From: an uncultured Opitutia bacterium
GTDB taxonomy: Bacteria; Verrucomicrobiota; Verrucomicrobiae; Opitutales; MB11C04
Assembly: GCA_913048545.1 (NCBI GenBank)
Contig: CAJWWH010000013.1
Span: 1-26,632 of the forward strand
Reading direction: 5' to 3'
Length of the DNA stretch: 26,632 nt
This document shows, in pieces, positions 1 through 6,967 of the stretch. Below the pieces are notes generated by a model, which saw only the letters and a list, made by a program, of their open reading frames with translations, did no database searches and was not told the origin of the DNA. The number at the start of each line of letters is the position of its first letter. Positions within the stretch are counted from its first letter, which is position 1. The position numbers were made by a program, and so were the translations under genes.

Positions 1-280
1 ACAAAAGATCTATTTCAGTTGCCATTGGCTGTGGGAAAGAAACAGAAATACCCACGTTATTAAGGACCGCATTTTTTTTCGGCTTTCGCCCGAGGGCATT
101 CAGAGCCACGGTCTCCGCGTGCCCCCTGCCCGCCCGTTGATGGTATCCCTCCGCCACCACCTCACCGTCTTCCACAATCAGGGCACCGACCATCGGATTC
201 GGATGGGTTTGCCCCCACCCCTTTTGGGCCAGGCTCAGAAGCCGTCCCCAGAGTTTATCACGATTTCCCAACTCAGGCAC
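1..280 (-). CDS. ribD: RibD-like riboflavin deaminase, N-terminal part (partial, possibly disrupted)
   Basis: The visible residues match the start of the RibD deaminase domain (second step of riboflavin synthesis): THPNPMVGALIVEDG, then GYHQRAG and the zinc-site motif HAE. GTG at 278-280 is the only plausible start, because an in-frame TAG lies upstream with no ATG between. It overlaps the end of the exonuclease gene by 8 bases, so the two are probably cotranscribed. Oddity: RibD proteins normally have a second zinc motif (LEPCxHxGxTPPC) about 22-25 residues after HAE. Here some 37 residues follow HAE without it, and similarity fades right after an 8-base A run (minus strand) at 72-79. The gene may be truncated, frameshifted or joined to foreign sequence; the frame stays open to the window edge. 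Family call good, integrity doubtful. Confidence 0.7.
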   Translation of the reverse strand, partial: MPELGNRDKLWGRLLSLAQKGWGQTHPNPMVGALIVEDGEVVAEGYHQRAGRGHAETVALNALGRKPKKNAVLNNVGISVSFPQPMATEIDLL

Positions 281-1058
281 GACTGAGAGAAAGGCCCACC
301 GGGCAGTGATCGGAACCTTCTATCTCCGCTAAGATGTAGGCATCGCGGATGGAGGTGGAGAGATCATCAGAGACCACAAAATAATCAATACGCCAACCCA
401 CATTACGAGCACGGGCACCGGCCCGGTAGGACCACCAGGAATAAGCATTTTCCTGTTCCGGGTGGACATGACGAAAGGTGTCAATAAAGCCCTCGGCCAA
501 AAGATTGGAAAAGCCCTCTCTTTCCTCGTCGGTAAATCCGGCACTGGTTCGGTTTGTTTTCGGATTGGCAAGGTCAATCTCACGATGGGCCACATTGAGA
601 TCCCCACAAAGAACCACGGGCTTGGACTGCCTTAAATCAATCAGATAATCCTTCAAATCGGGATCCCAGGAATCATAACGGTGAGGGAGGCGGGAGAGAT
701 CGCCTTTTGAATTGGGCACATACACATTAACCAGAAAAAAACCGTCCATTTCAAAGGTGATCGTTCGCCCCTCACCCACATGTTTCCCGTCCGGAAAATC
801 CTCCCGGATAGAAAGAGGTTCTGTTTTGGAGAAAATAGCCGTTCCGGAATAACCCTTTTTCTCCGCGAGGTGGTAGTGCCTGAACGGATATCCAAAATCC
901 TCTTCCGGAATCACAGCCTCATTTAATTTCACCTCCTGCAGACAGAGGAAGTCCGGATTCTTATCTGCCACAAATTGATCAAATGTTTTTTTGCGACAGG
1001 CACGCAATCCGTTTACATTCCATGATATTATCTCAAAATTTGATTTTTGTGTATTCAT
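273..1058 (-). CDS. xthA: Exodeoxyribonuclease III / AP endonuclease
   Basis: A 261-residue member of the ExoIII class of the endonuclease/exonuclease/phosphatase fold. It would cut DNA at abasic sites and remove 3' blocking groups in base-excision repair in the cytoplasm. Visible motifs in order: the metal-site region ISWNVNGLRA (12-20) and LQEVKL with the metal-binding Glu42, GYSGTAIFSK, VNVYVPN, the GDLNVAH catalytic Asp/Asn segment, WRIDYF, and the terminal GSDHCPV with the Asp250-His251 pair. Length is typical of the family. The ATG start places the first beta strand immediately after a short N-terminus. No clear Shine-Dalgarno precedes it. The ribD-like frame begins inside its last codons, suggesting translational coupling. 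A divergent promoter region of about 96 bases separates it from elongation factor P. Confidence 0.95.
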   Translation of the reverse strand: MNTQKSNFEIISWNVNGLRACRKKTFDQFVADKNPDFLCLQEVKLNEAVIPEEDFGYPFRHYHLAEKKGYSGTAIFSKTEPLSIREDFPDGKHVGEGRTITFEMDGFFLVNVYVPNSKGDLSRLPHRYDSWDPDLKDYLIDLRQSKPVVLCGDLNVAHREIDLANPKTNRTSAGFTDEEREGFSNLLAEGFIDTFRHVHPEQENAYSWWSYRAGARARNVGWRIDYFVVSDDLSTSIRDAYILAEIEGSDHCPVGLSLSRA

Positions 1059-1154
1059 TAAAAATTATTTTTTTTAAACATAAGGTTGGCATTCGGTCGG
1101 GAATCTACTACCGATGATATTCTTTACGCAACACTACAAGAAAAAGAAATTAAC

Positions 1155-1715
1155 ATGGCATCTCCAACGGACATTCGAAAAGGACGGGTATTGGATTACC
1201 AAGGGGCTCCCCATCTGGTACTTGAAATGCAACATCGCACCCAGGGCAGACAGGCGGGGTTTGTTCAAACCACCCTTCGTAACCTACAGAGTGGTTCCAC
1301 CACCACGACTAAATTCCGCTCGACTGATAATGTCGAGTTTATGCACACCACCACGCAAAAACTTGAGTACAGTTACAAAGATGCGGAAGGTCACCACTTT
1401 ATGGATCTTGAAACCTATGAGGACACGGTTCTTCCCAGTGAAGTGATAGGAGAGGATGACTATTTCCTCGTCGAAGGAAACACTTACGATATTTTATTGG
1501 TGGATGGAAAAGCAATCCGTCTGGAACTGCCTGCCTCGGTGGAGGCCAATGTCATTGAGGCACCTGAAGCATTACGGGGAGACACCGCAGGAAATGTCCT
1601 CAAACCGGTGACGATTTCCTCGGGAATCACCATTCAGGTACCACTGTTTATTAAAAAGGACGATGTCATTAAAATAAGCACCAGTGACCGTTCTTATCTG
1701 GGGCGGGTGAACTAA
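1155..1715 (+). CDS. efp: Elongation factor P (Arg32 type)
   Basis: A 186-residue EF-P, which binds stalled ribosomes between the P and E sites and promotes peptide-bond formation at polyproline stretches. The family's KOW-like N-domain (1-65) and two OB domains follow in order, with KLEYSYKDAEG and the C-terminal KKDDVIKISTSDRSYLGRV signature. The ATG at 1155 gives the normal N-terminus; the frame extends upstream to a TTG at 1086, but those 23 residues do not look like EF-P. The loop normally reading PGKG reads TQGRQAG, putting Arg at position 32 where beta-lysylated EF-Ps have Lys. Arg32 EF-Ps in other bacteria are rhamnosylated by EarP; no earP is visible here, so the modification state is unknown. 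A single-gene unit, followed by a hairpin at 1722-1745. Confidence 0.96.
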   Translation: MASPTDIRKGRVLDYQGAPHLVLEMQHRTQGRQAGFVQTTLRNLQSGSTTTTKFRSTDNVEFMHTTTQKLEYSYKDAEGHHFMDLETYEDTVLPSEVIGEDDYFLVEGNTYDILLVDGKAIRLELPASVEANVIEAPEALRGDTAGNVLKPVTISSGITIQVPLFIKKDDVIKISTSDRSYLGRVN

Positions 1716-1745
1716 AAAAAAAACGCCTTTCCGAAGAAAGGCGTT
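1710..1745 (-). terminator. Strong intrinsic terminator with UUCG tetraloop
   Basis: A perfect 10-bp inverted repeat, AACGCCTTTC / GAAAGGCGTT (1722-1745), encloses a 4-base loop. Read on the minus strand the loop is TTCG closed by C-G, the very stable cUUCGg tetraloop, and it is followed by a run of about 10 T. It therefore ends transcription of the thymidine-phosphorylase homologue. On the plus strand the same hairpin follows the elongation factor P stop but lacks a T run downstream, so it may only weakly terminate or protect that transcript's 3' end. Confidence 0.9.
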
Positions 1746-1768
1746 CAGTCAAATTATTTGAATCGTCC

Positions 1769-3097
1769 TTACGCAACCCGTTCAACTACCAAAGGTGCGG
1801 GGTTCGGACGTTTGGGGGCAAGACGATAAGCGGCTTTAAAGTACTCCATGGCCACACTCAAACGTTTCTCGTCATTATAATGAATAACCATAAGAGGTTC
1901 ACCCTGTTTCATCTGAGTACCAACCTTACAAAGTTCAGCCACTCCTGATGCGGGATCAAATTTCTTTCCTTCCCCATGAGCCAGAATCTGAACGCCACGG
2001 GCAAGCTGGCCGGCGTCAATCGTATGAACATAGCCACGTTTGGGGGCGGGAAGTTTCTTGGTGTGCTTGGCAACCGGAAGCTTTTCAGGGTTATCAATTA
2101 CCCGACTGTCTCCCCCCTGATACTCCACGACTTCCTTCAATTTCTCAAGAGCAGTGCCATCCTCGAGATGTTTTCGAACCGTCTGCTTGGCTGATAAAGT
2201 GGAACCGGCCACTCCGGCAAGGCGGACAATTTCCATCCCCAGCTTCATCACCAAATCCTGCAAATCTTCAGGACCTTCGCCTTTGAGCAGTTCGATTGCT
2301 TCCTTTAATTCAAGGGAAGCACCCACACAGGACCCGAGAGGTTGATTCACATCAGTCACCAGGGCGACACACCTTCTTTTTAAAGTTCTTCCCACACGGG
2401 TAAGTGAACGGGCCAGTTGTTTGGCGTCTTCCGCACTTTTAATAAAGGAACCTTTGCCCCACTTGACATCAACCACCACTCCTTCCGCACCTGCAGCTAA
2501 TTTACGGCTCAGTGTGCCTGCGGTGATAAAGGGAATGGATGGAATCGCACCGATCGTCTGGCGTAATTTATAAAGAATACCTTCCACTGGGGAAATCTCT
2601 TCATTTCGATCCGCGAACGAACATCCCACTTTTCGAACCTGAACCGCAAAATCCTCCAAACCAATCTTGGTGTTGATTTTGGGAATGGCGGCAAGTTTCT
2701 CGCAGTTGGAAGTAAGAAATTCTTCATCATCTCCGTTCATCAGTGGCATCGCCACGCCGGCTGCCGCCGCCAGGGGGCCAAGAACAAGTGTGGTTTTGTC
2801 TCCCACTCCGCCGGTGGAATATTTTTCGATTTTTGGCCGGGAAACATCAGTCATTTCAATGACTTCCCCGGAGAGCATCATTTCCTCGGTAAAAAACGCG
2901 GTCTCCTGTGCGGACATCCCCTGAAAATAGATTGCCATTACCCAAGCAGCCTGTTGGTACTCAGGCATTTCCTCATCGAGAATGGAGTCTACAAGGAATC
3001 GGATTTCTTCGTCAGTGAACTCGCCTCCGTCTCTTTTTTTCTCAATCAAATAGGAAAAGGATGGGGTGCTGTTTCTGGAATTTAAGGCTTTAGGCAT
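1769..3097 (-). CDS. Thymidine/pyrimidine-nucleoside phosphorylase homologue with altered active site
   Basis: A 442-residue protein that aligns end to end with DeoA/Pdp enzymes, which split thymidine or uridine with phosphate. The N-terminal helical domain opens with EKKRDGGEFTDEEIRF; the phosphate loop KYSTGGVGDK is intact (Lys92, Ser94), Arg179 matches E. coli Arg171, and the C-terminal alpha/beta lobe with GYVHTIDAGQLARGV is present. However, the near-invariant segment SGRGLGHTGGT is replaced by NGDDEEFLTSN (121-131), changing both phosphate ligands (Ser113 and Thr123 in E. coli) to Asn. The base-binding Ser186 and Lys190 correspond to Gly194 and Arg198. Function may have shifted, so I withhold deoA. 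The ATG has an AGAAGGA Shine-Dalgarno 8 bases upstream. Ended by the terminator at 1710-1745; divergent from argS. Confidence 0.85.
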   Translation of the reverse strand: MPKALNSRNSTPSFSYLIEKKRDGGEFTDEEIRFLVDSILDEEMPEYQQAAWVMAIYFQGMSAQETAFFTEEMMLSGEVIEMTDVSRPKIEKYSTGGVGDKTTLVLGPLAAAAGVAMPLMNGDDEEFLTSNCEKLAAIPKINTKIGLEDFAVQVRKVGCSFADRNEEISPVEGILYKLRQTIGAIPSIPFITAGTLSRKLAAGAEGVVVDVKWGKGSFIKSAEDAKQLARSLTRVGRTLKRRCVALVTDVNQPLGSCVGASLELKEAIELLKGEGPEDLQDLVMKLGMEIVRLAGVAGSTLSAKQTVRKHLEDGTALEKLKEVVEYQGGDSRVIDNPEKLPVAKHTKKLPAPKRGYVHTIDAGQLARGVQILAHGEGKKFDPASGVAELCKVGTQMKQGEPLMVIHYNDEKRLSVAMEYFKAAYRLAPKRPNPAPLVVERVA

Positions 3098-3233
3098 AAT
3101 AATTGTCCTTCTGCTATTGTGGGTGTATGAAAGATTACAAAGTCAATTACTTAGAGAATTAGTTCAAATATGTCGAGCCTTTTGTTCCAAGTGGTACTTG
3201 ACGCCTTGCTGTAATCTGCTTGGATATCGCACC

Positions 3234-4979
3234 ATGTTTATAGAATTTGATTCCGGCGAGGCAATTGAGCGGGTAATACGGGCGTCAACCGTTGAACACG
3301 AAGACTTTGGCTCTGAATTCGAACCGCAAGTTCGTCCAGCAGACGAGAGATTTGGGGACTTCCAGGCCAACGGAGTCCTACCCTTTGCTAAAAAAGCACA
3401 GCTTAATCCGCGTGAACTTGCCCAAAAACTGATCGACTCTCTTCCTCAAACCGACCTCTGGGAAACCTCCATTGCCGGCCCCGGATTTATCAACTTTAGG
3501 CTGTCCTCCTCCTATCTCAAACAATGGACCGAAAAGTTTTCCGATTCCGAAAAAATGCGTGATGCCGCCAAGGAAGCAAATCCGTGCAAAGTGGTGGTGG
3601 ATTTCTCTTCACCCAACACAGCCAAGCAAATGCATGTTGGACATATTCGTTCCACCATCATAGGGGAAAGCTTGGCCCGTCTGCTCAGTTTCCTTGGGCA
3701 CCAAGTGATCCGAGATAATCACCTCGGGGATTGGGGTACTCAATTTGGCATTCTTCTCTATGCAATCAAACGGGAAAAAGTATCCCTTGATGAGCTCGGC
3801 CCGGATCCGATTGCACGGTTGGAAAATCTTTACCGGCAGGGAAATTCATTGATTAAAGAAAACGAGGACCATCTAAAACAGGCAAGGGAGGAATTGGTCA
3901 AACTGCAAAACGGGCATCCTGATAATTTGGCCCAGTGGAAAAAGATTAAGGAGATCAGTATGGATTCTTTTGAGTCGATTTACGATCTGCTCGGTGTCCG
4001 TTTCGATCATTCCCTAGGGGAAAGTTTCTACAAGGACAAGGTGGACTCGGTTTGTGATGAACTGCTCAAGCATAAAATCTGCGGTGAGGATAAAGGGGCG
4101 CTGGTGGTCTTTCACCCCGGGCACAAACGGTTTGCCAAGCAACCTTTCATTATCAGAAAATCCGATGGAGCCAGTAATTATGCGACCACAGATCTTGCCA
4201 CCGTGGAATTCAGAAAAAATGAATGGAATGCGGATAAAATCATCTATGTCACGGACGGGCGGCAAAAGGATCATTTTGAGCAGCTCTTTCTGACCGCACA
4301 AAAATGGCATGCTGCCCGGGGCGAAGTCAGTCCGGAGATGAATCATGTTTGGTTCGGCACCATTCTTGGAGAGGACAACAAAGCAATCAAGACGCGTGAC
4401 GGTGAACCGGTTAAACTGATCGATCTCCTGAATGAAGCCATGGACAGAGCCCGGAAAATGGTCACGGAAAAAAACCCCGATCTGCCTGATCAGGAGGTGG
4501 AAAAAAGAGCCCGGATTATTGGGCTTGGTGCGGTGCGTTACGCCGATTTATCACAGGACCGAACCCTGGATTATGTTTTTTCCTGGGAAAAAATGCTCGC
4601 GATGCAGGGAAACACCGCCCCTTATCTTCAGTATGCGGTAGCCCGGATTCATAGCATATTCCGAAAAGTTAAAATTCTACCCTCTGCCGTTCATGTCCCG
4701 GAATATCCGCCCACGACTGAATCAGAAAAAAAACTTGCCCGTAAACTTCTTTTCTTCCCCGGTGTACTCTCGCAAACTGCCCGGGAATTAAAGCCCCACT
4801 TCCTCGGCACCTATTTGTATGAACTTGCCACTGAATTCAGCTCATTCTACAACCAGAGTAAGGTCATGGTTGACGAACAGGAGATCAAGTCCTTGAGGCT
4901 TGTGCTATGTGCCCGTACACTTAGCATCCTGCAGACAGGGATGAATATACTCGGCATTGAAACGCTGGAAGAGATGTAA
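3234..4979 (+). CDS. argS: Arginine-tRNA ligase
   Basis: A 581-residue class I aminoacyl-tRNA synthetase that charges tRNA-Arg. N-terminal Add-1 domain (about 1-105) contains the typical FGDFQAN motif. The catalytic Rossmann fold begins with VVDFSSPNTAKQMHVGHIRS, where HVGH (134-137) is the HIGH signature, then GDWGTQFG. The KMSKS position holds KTRDG near Lys386, as is normal for many ArgRS enzymes. The C-terminal DALR anticodon-binding domain contains TAPYLQYAVARIHSI and FYNQSKVM. I chose the ATG at 3234; the frame is open upstream to 3066, but that extension crosses the promoter region of the divergent phosphorylase gene and looks non-coding. A TTGACG at 3198-3203 could be a -35 element, with no convincing -10. 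Its stop lies 3 bases from the stop of the convergent neighbour. Confidence 0.96.
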   Translation: MFIEFDSGEAIERVIRASTVEHEDFGSEFEPQVRPADERFGDFQANGVLPFAKKAQLNPRELAQKLIDSLPQTDLWETSIAGPGFINFRLSSSYLKQWTEKFSDSEKMRDAAKEANPCKVVVDFSSPNTAKQMHVGHIRSTIIGESLARLLSFLGHQVIRDNHLGDWGTQFGILLYAIKREKVSLDELGPDPIARLENLYRQGNSLIKENEDHLKQAREELVKLQNGHPDNLAQWKKIKEISMDSFESIYDLLGVRFDHSLGESFYKDKVDSVCDELLKHKICGEDKGALVVFHPGHKRFAKQPFIIRKSDGASNYATTDLATVEFRKNEWNADKIIYVTDGRQKDHFEQLFLTAQKWHAARGEVSPEMNHVWFGTILGEDNKAIKTRDGEPVKLIDLLNEAMDRARKMVTEKNPDLPDQEVEKRARIIGLGAVRYADLSQDRTLDYVFSWEKMLAMQGNTAPYLQYAVARIHSIFRKVKILPSAVHVPEYPPTTESEKKLARKLLFFPGVLSQTARELKPHFLGTYLYELATEFSSFYNQSKVMVDEQEIKSLRLVLCARTLSILQTGMNILGIETLEEM

Positions 4980-4982
4980 ATC

Positions 4983-5522
4983 TCAGTATTTCAGGTATTC
5001 AATCAGCAGTGCTTCGGAACTGTACATTTTCCATTTTTTACCGTCCCGTTTCATAGTATGTAACATTTTAACCCGGTTATCACGGAAAGCAGCATTCCCG
5101 GACAATTTTTGGGTAACCTGTAAAACCTCCACTTTGGCTTCGTCTCCGTCAATCTCCTTCACTTCCAGCTGTTGTATAGTGTATTTCAGCTGAAGCCGTC
5201 CAAATATGTAGGTCATCATATCCTTGGAACTTTCCATTGTTGGGGATTCGGGGTGAATCGTACCCAGTGCCATGTTTATATTTCTTTTCGATACGGCAAA
5301 AATATTCGTCTTAATCACATCCTTAATTTCTTTCACCATAGCCGGATCCATTTTAACCTTCTCCACTTCTGTGGGAGCGGATGGAGCTTCAGGAACGGAA
5401 GGAGTGGTCGATGCACCCGGTAGAGAAGTGCCGGGGAGGTCCTGACCAAGCAGACAAGGTGGGAAATAGGATAAGAAAGGGGCCAAAAATAGGGGAAGAA
5501 AGGTTTTTGCTTTGAATGTCAT
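4983..5522 (-). CDS. Secreted NTF2/SnoaL-like protein of unknown role
   Basis: A 179-residue protein with a hydrophobic Sec-type signal peptide (about 1-26, ending near CLLGQ), then a Pro/Ser/Thr/Ala-rich linker (27-52) and a C-terminal alpha+beta domain (about 60-179). That domain, starting with a helix and continuing through IHPESP, LQLKYTIQQLEV, AKVEVLQVTQKLSG and GKKWKMYSSE, has the layout of NTF2-like folds (inference from the pattern of a long helix followed by antiparallel strands; no catalytic residues stand out). The Cys in the signal region is not in a good lipobox. It lies downstream of the iron-sulfur carrier and DsbD-domain genes on the same strand, but about 130 bases away, so it may have its own promoter. 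Specific function unrecognised. Confidence 0.75.
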   Translation of the reverse strand: MTFKAKTFLPLFLAPFLSYFPPCLLGQDLPGTSLPGASTTPSVPEAPSAPTEVEKVKMDPAMVKEIKDVIKTNIFAVSKRNINMALGTIHPESPTMESSKDMMTYIFGRLQLKYTIQQLEVKEIDGDEAKVEVLQVTQKLSGNAAFRDNRVKMLHTMKRDGKKWKMYSSEALLIEYLKY

Positions 5523-5656
5523 TTCTTTAAAGTCGTTTAATTTGAAAATTTTTCAATTCTAAAAATGTAATAAGGTTTCCACAGATAACTGTAAACAATA
5601 TGCTTTTCTTCCCTGATTTTGGACAAAAATATATTTATAATTTCAGGATAAACTGT

Positions 5657-6511
5657 TTATTCAGCAGGAAGCAGGGGTACTTGAATCGAAAAATATTCAC
5701 TGTCAACTTCCCCTCCCCATCCGTCCTTTCTGTAAACCAGACCGGTCAGGTATTTTTCATCTTTTTTAGCCCAGTCCGAACGCTCCAATCGTAGTGTAAG
5801 AGAACCCTGCTCGCGGGTAAGAAATTGATTGCCGTCGGAGCGGATCAAGCGGTTGGAGCAAAAAAAGACAGGTCGTTCCTGAACTTTTTGCAATGAGAGA
5901 TTTGGGGACTTCAAAACCAGTTCAATAAAGCGACCTTGATCGAATGCAGAAACGATCCAATCATCCCCTATTGGCTTTGGAATCAACTTTCTGAATACTT
6001 CGAATTCAGTCCGCAAAGCCGAGTCAAAAACTTCTCCCTGCACGACCTCAATCTCCGCGGCTAAGTCTGCAAAGCCTGGTTTACACTGACGGGAACAGGC
6101 TAACCAGGACGCTTTTGCCTGAACGGTAATTAAAGTGCCCACCTCCAAATCAGCCGGTACCTGAAATTTCGTCAAAAAAAGAGTCTCTCCGTAATTACCA
6201 TTGGCACGAATCCTGGCCATTTTAACTTTCTGCGGCAGACTGTACAATAATTCTCCTGCTGCAAAGCCCGGTGGCAGCTCCCATTGAATGGTAGGTGGAA
6301 CGCCTACATCTCCGGGATGCTTCCAATAAGTGTGCCACCCCCTTTCTCTTATAATTCGCCATCCTATCCAAAATTCTTCCCCCGGAACTATTCCCTCTTG
6401 CTCAAAAACTAATTCCATTTGAACAGGTCCAATTTTTTTCATGCCCGTGCATGCAAAGCTAAGGGCGAGTAAAAAGAGAACTGTAAAAACTTTAGATTTT
6501 TTCTTTTTCAA
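5657..6511 (-). CDS. DsbD N-terminal-domain protein, stand-alone periplasmic
   Basis: A 284-residue exported protein whose residues about 30-165 fit the DsbD alpha domain (the periplasmic immunoglobulin-like domain of the thiol:disulfide reductase DsbD): GWHTYWKHPGDVGVPPTIQW, an LPPGF turn, then ASWLACSRQCKPGF with Cys139 and Cys143, equivalent to the redox-active pair. The membrane and thioredoxin parts of full DsbD are absent, so electrons would have to come from another protein. The N-terminus is Lys-rich with a signal sequence; Cys21 follows SFA, a weak lipobox. Start is TTG, overlapping the TGA of the iron-sulfur carrier gene (TTGA), which implies coupled translation. The C-terminal 110 residues form a second beta-rich region with no recognised motif. 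Confidence 0.8.
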   Translation of the reverse strand: MKKKKSKVFTVLFLLALSFACTGMKKIGPVQMELVFEQEGIVPGEEFWIGWRIIRERGWHTYWKHPGDVGVPPTIQWELPPGFAAGELLYSLPQKVKMARIRANGNYGETLFLTKFQVPADLEVGTLITVQAKASWLACSRQCKPGFADLAAEIEVVQGEVFDSALRTEFEVFRKLIPKPIGDDWIVSAFDQGRFIELVLKSPNLSLQKVQERPVFFCSNRLIRSDGNQFLTREQGSLTLRLERSDWAKKDEKYLTGLVYRKDGWGGEVDSEYFSIQVPLLPAE

Positions 6512-6822
6512 CTGAACGACTTACCGCATCCGCAGGTGGTTTGTGCATTTGGATTTCTTATCTCAAAGCCCTTGCCGCTCAAACCGTCGTCAAAGTGAAT
6601 TTCCGTACCCGAAAGATATTCCACACTTTCGCCGTCCACTGCAAATTGAACTCCCTGGCTTTCACCAAGATTGTCACTGGGTTTAGGTAAATCCATTGAC
6701 ATTCCGTATTCGAACCCGGAACATCCGCCGGGTTCAATAAAAATGCGCAACAATTTTCCAGAATCCGCATTTTCAGACATTCTCACGATTTCTTTCGCAG
6801 CTTCTACTGTTAATCTAATCAT
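6508..6822 (-). CDS. A-type iron-sulfur carrier (IscA/ErpA/HesB family)
   Basis: A 104-residue A-type carrier that passes Fe-S clusters to apoproteins in the cytoplasm. All three conserved cysteines are present: Cys34 in EPGGCSGFEYGM and the C-terminal CGC pair (Cys97, Cys99) followed by KSF. Length is normal. I cannot separate IscA, ErpA and SufA from sequence alone, so no symbol is given. It is the first gene of a two-gene unit with the DsbD-domain protein (1-base-shifted stop/start overlap). The ATG sits exactly where transcription should begin from the promoter at 6829-6856, predicting translation without a leader. Confidence 0.92.
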   Translation of the reverse strand: MIRLTVEAAKEIVRMSENADSGKLLRIFIEPGGCSGFEYGMSMDLPKPSDNLGESQGVQFAVDGESVEYLSGTEIHFDDGLSGKGFEIRNPNAQTTCGCGKSFS

Positions 6823-6828
6823 GCACCA

Positions 6829-6856
6829 ATTCTAGCATTTATAGTGAACTTGTCAA
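6829..6856 (-). promoter_or_regulatory. Sigma-70-type promoter giving a leaderless iron-sulfur carrier mRNA
   Basis: On the minus strand a perfect TTGACA (-35, 6851-6856) is separated by 16 bases from TAGAAT (-10, 6829-6834; 5 of 6 consensus bases). Counting 7 bases downstream from the last -10 base puts +1 at 6822, the A of the gene's ATG. No Shine-Dalgarno can therefore exist. The element match is read directly; leaderless translation is inferred. Confidence 0.75.
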
Positions 6857-6910
6857 ATATAGCATTAATACAGCGTAAATTATGCCAAATAGAAAAATTA
6901 CCCTTTATTT

Positions 6911-6936
6911 GTTGAGTATTTTCTTGAAATATCAAC
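6911..6936. promoter_or_regulatory. Imperfect dyad upstream of the kinase-rpoN operon
   Basis: GTTGA-G-TATTT, a 5-base spacer, then AAATA-TCAAC: ten paired positions with a single bulged G. It lies 32 bases before the kinase ATG, within the only non-coding interval ahead of the kinase-rpoN-tsaB-alr run, so it may be an operator or an RNA hairpin. No regulator can be named. Confidence 0.4.
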
Positions 6937-6967
6937 GGATCAATCTTAAGTTTCGAGCTAGAAATAT

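Noticed and set aside
1086..1101. Possible sigma-54 promoter (TTGGCA...) before efp
   Set aside because: The GC at the -12 position is missing and spacing to a TTGC-like element does not fit.
1086..1154. TTG start giving elongation factor P 23 extra residues
   Set aside because: The extension has no family resemblance, and ATG 1155 gives the normal 186-residue length and N-terminus.
1948..2345. Plus-strand frames within the phosphorylase gene
   Set aside because: Antisense to a well-supported gene; composition reflects the codons of the real gene read backwards.
3198..3227. Second leaderless promoter for argS (TTGACG...)
   Set aside because: The -35 is good, but no acceptable -10 lies at the required distance.
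3066..3233. N-terminal extension of ArgS from 3066
   Set aside because: It crosses the start and Shine-Dalgarno of the divergent gene and has no ArgS-like content; ATG 3234 fits the family.
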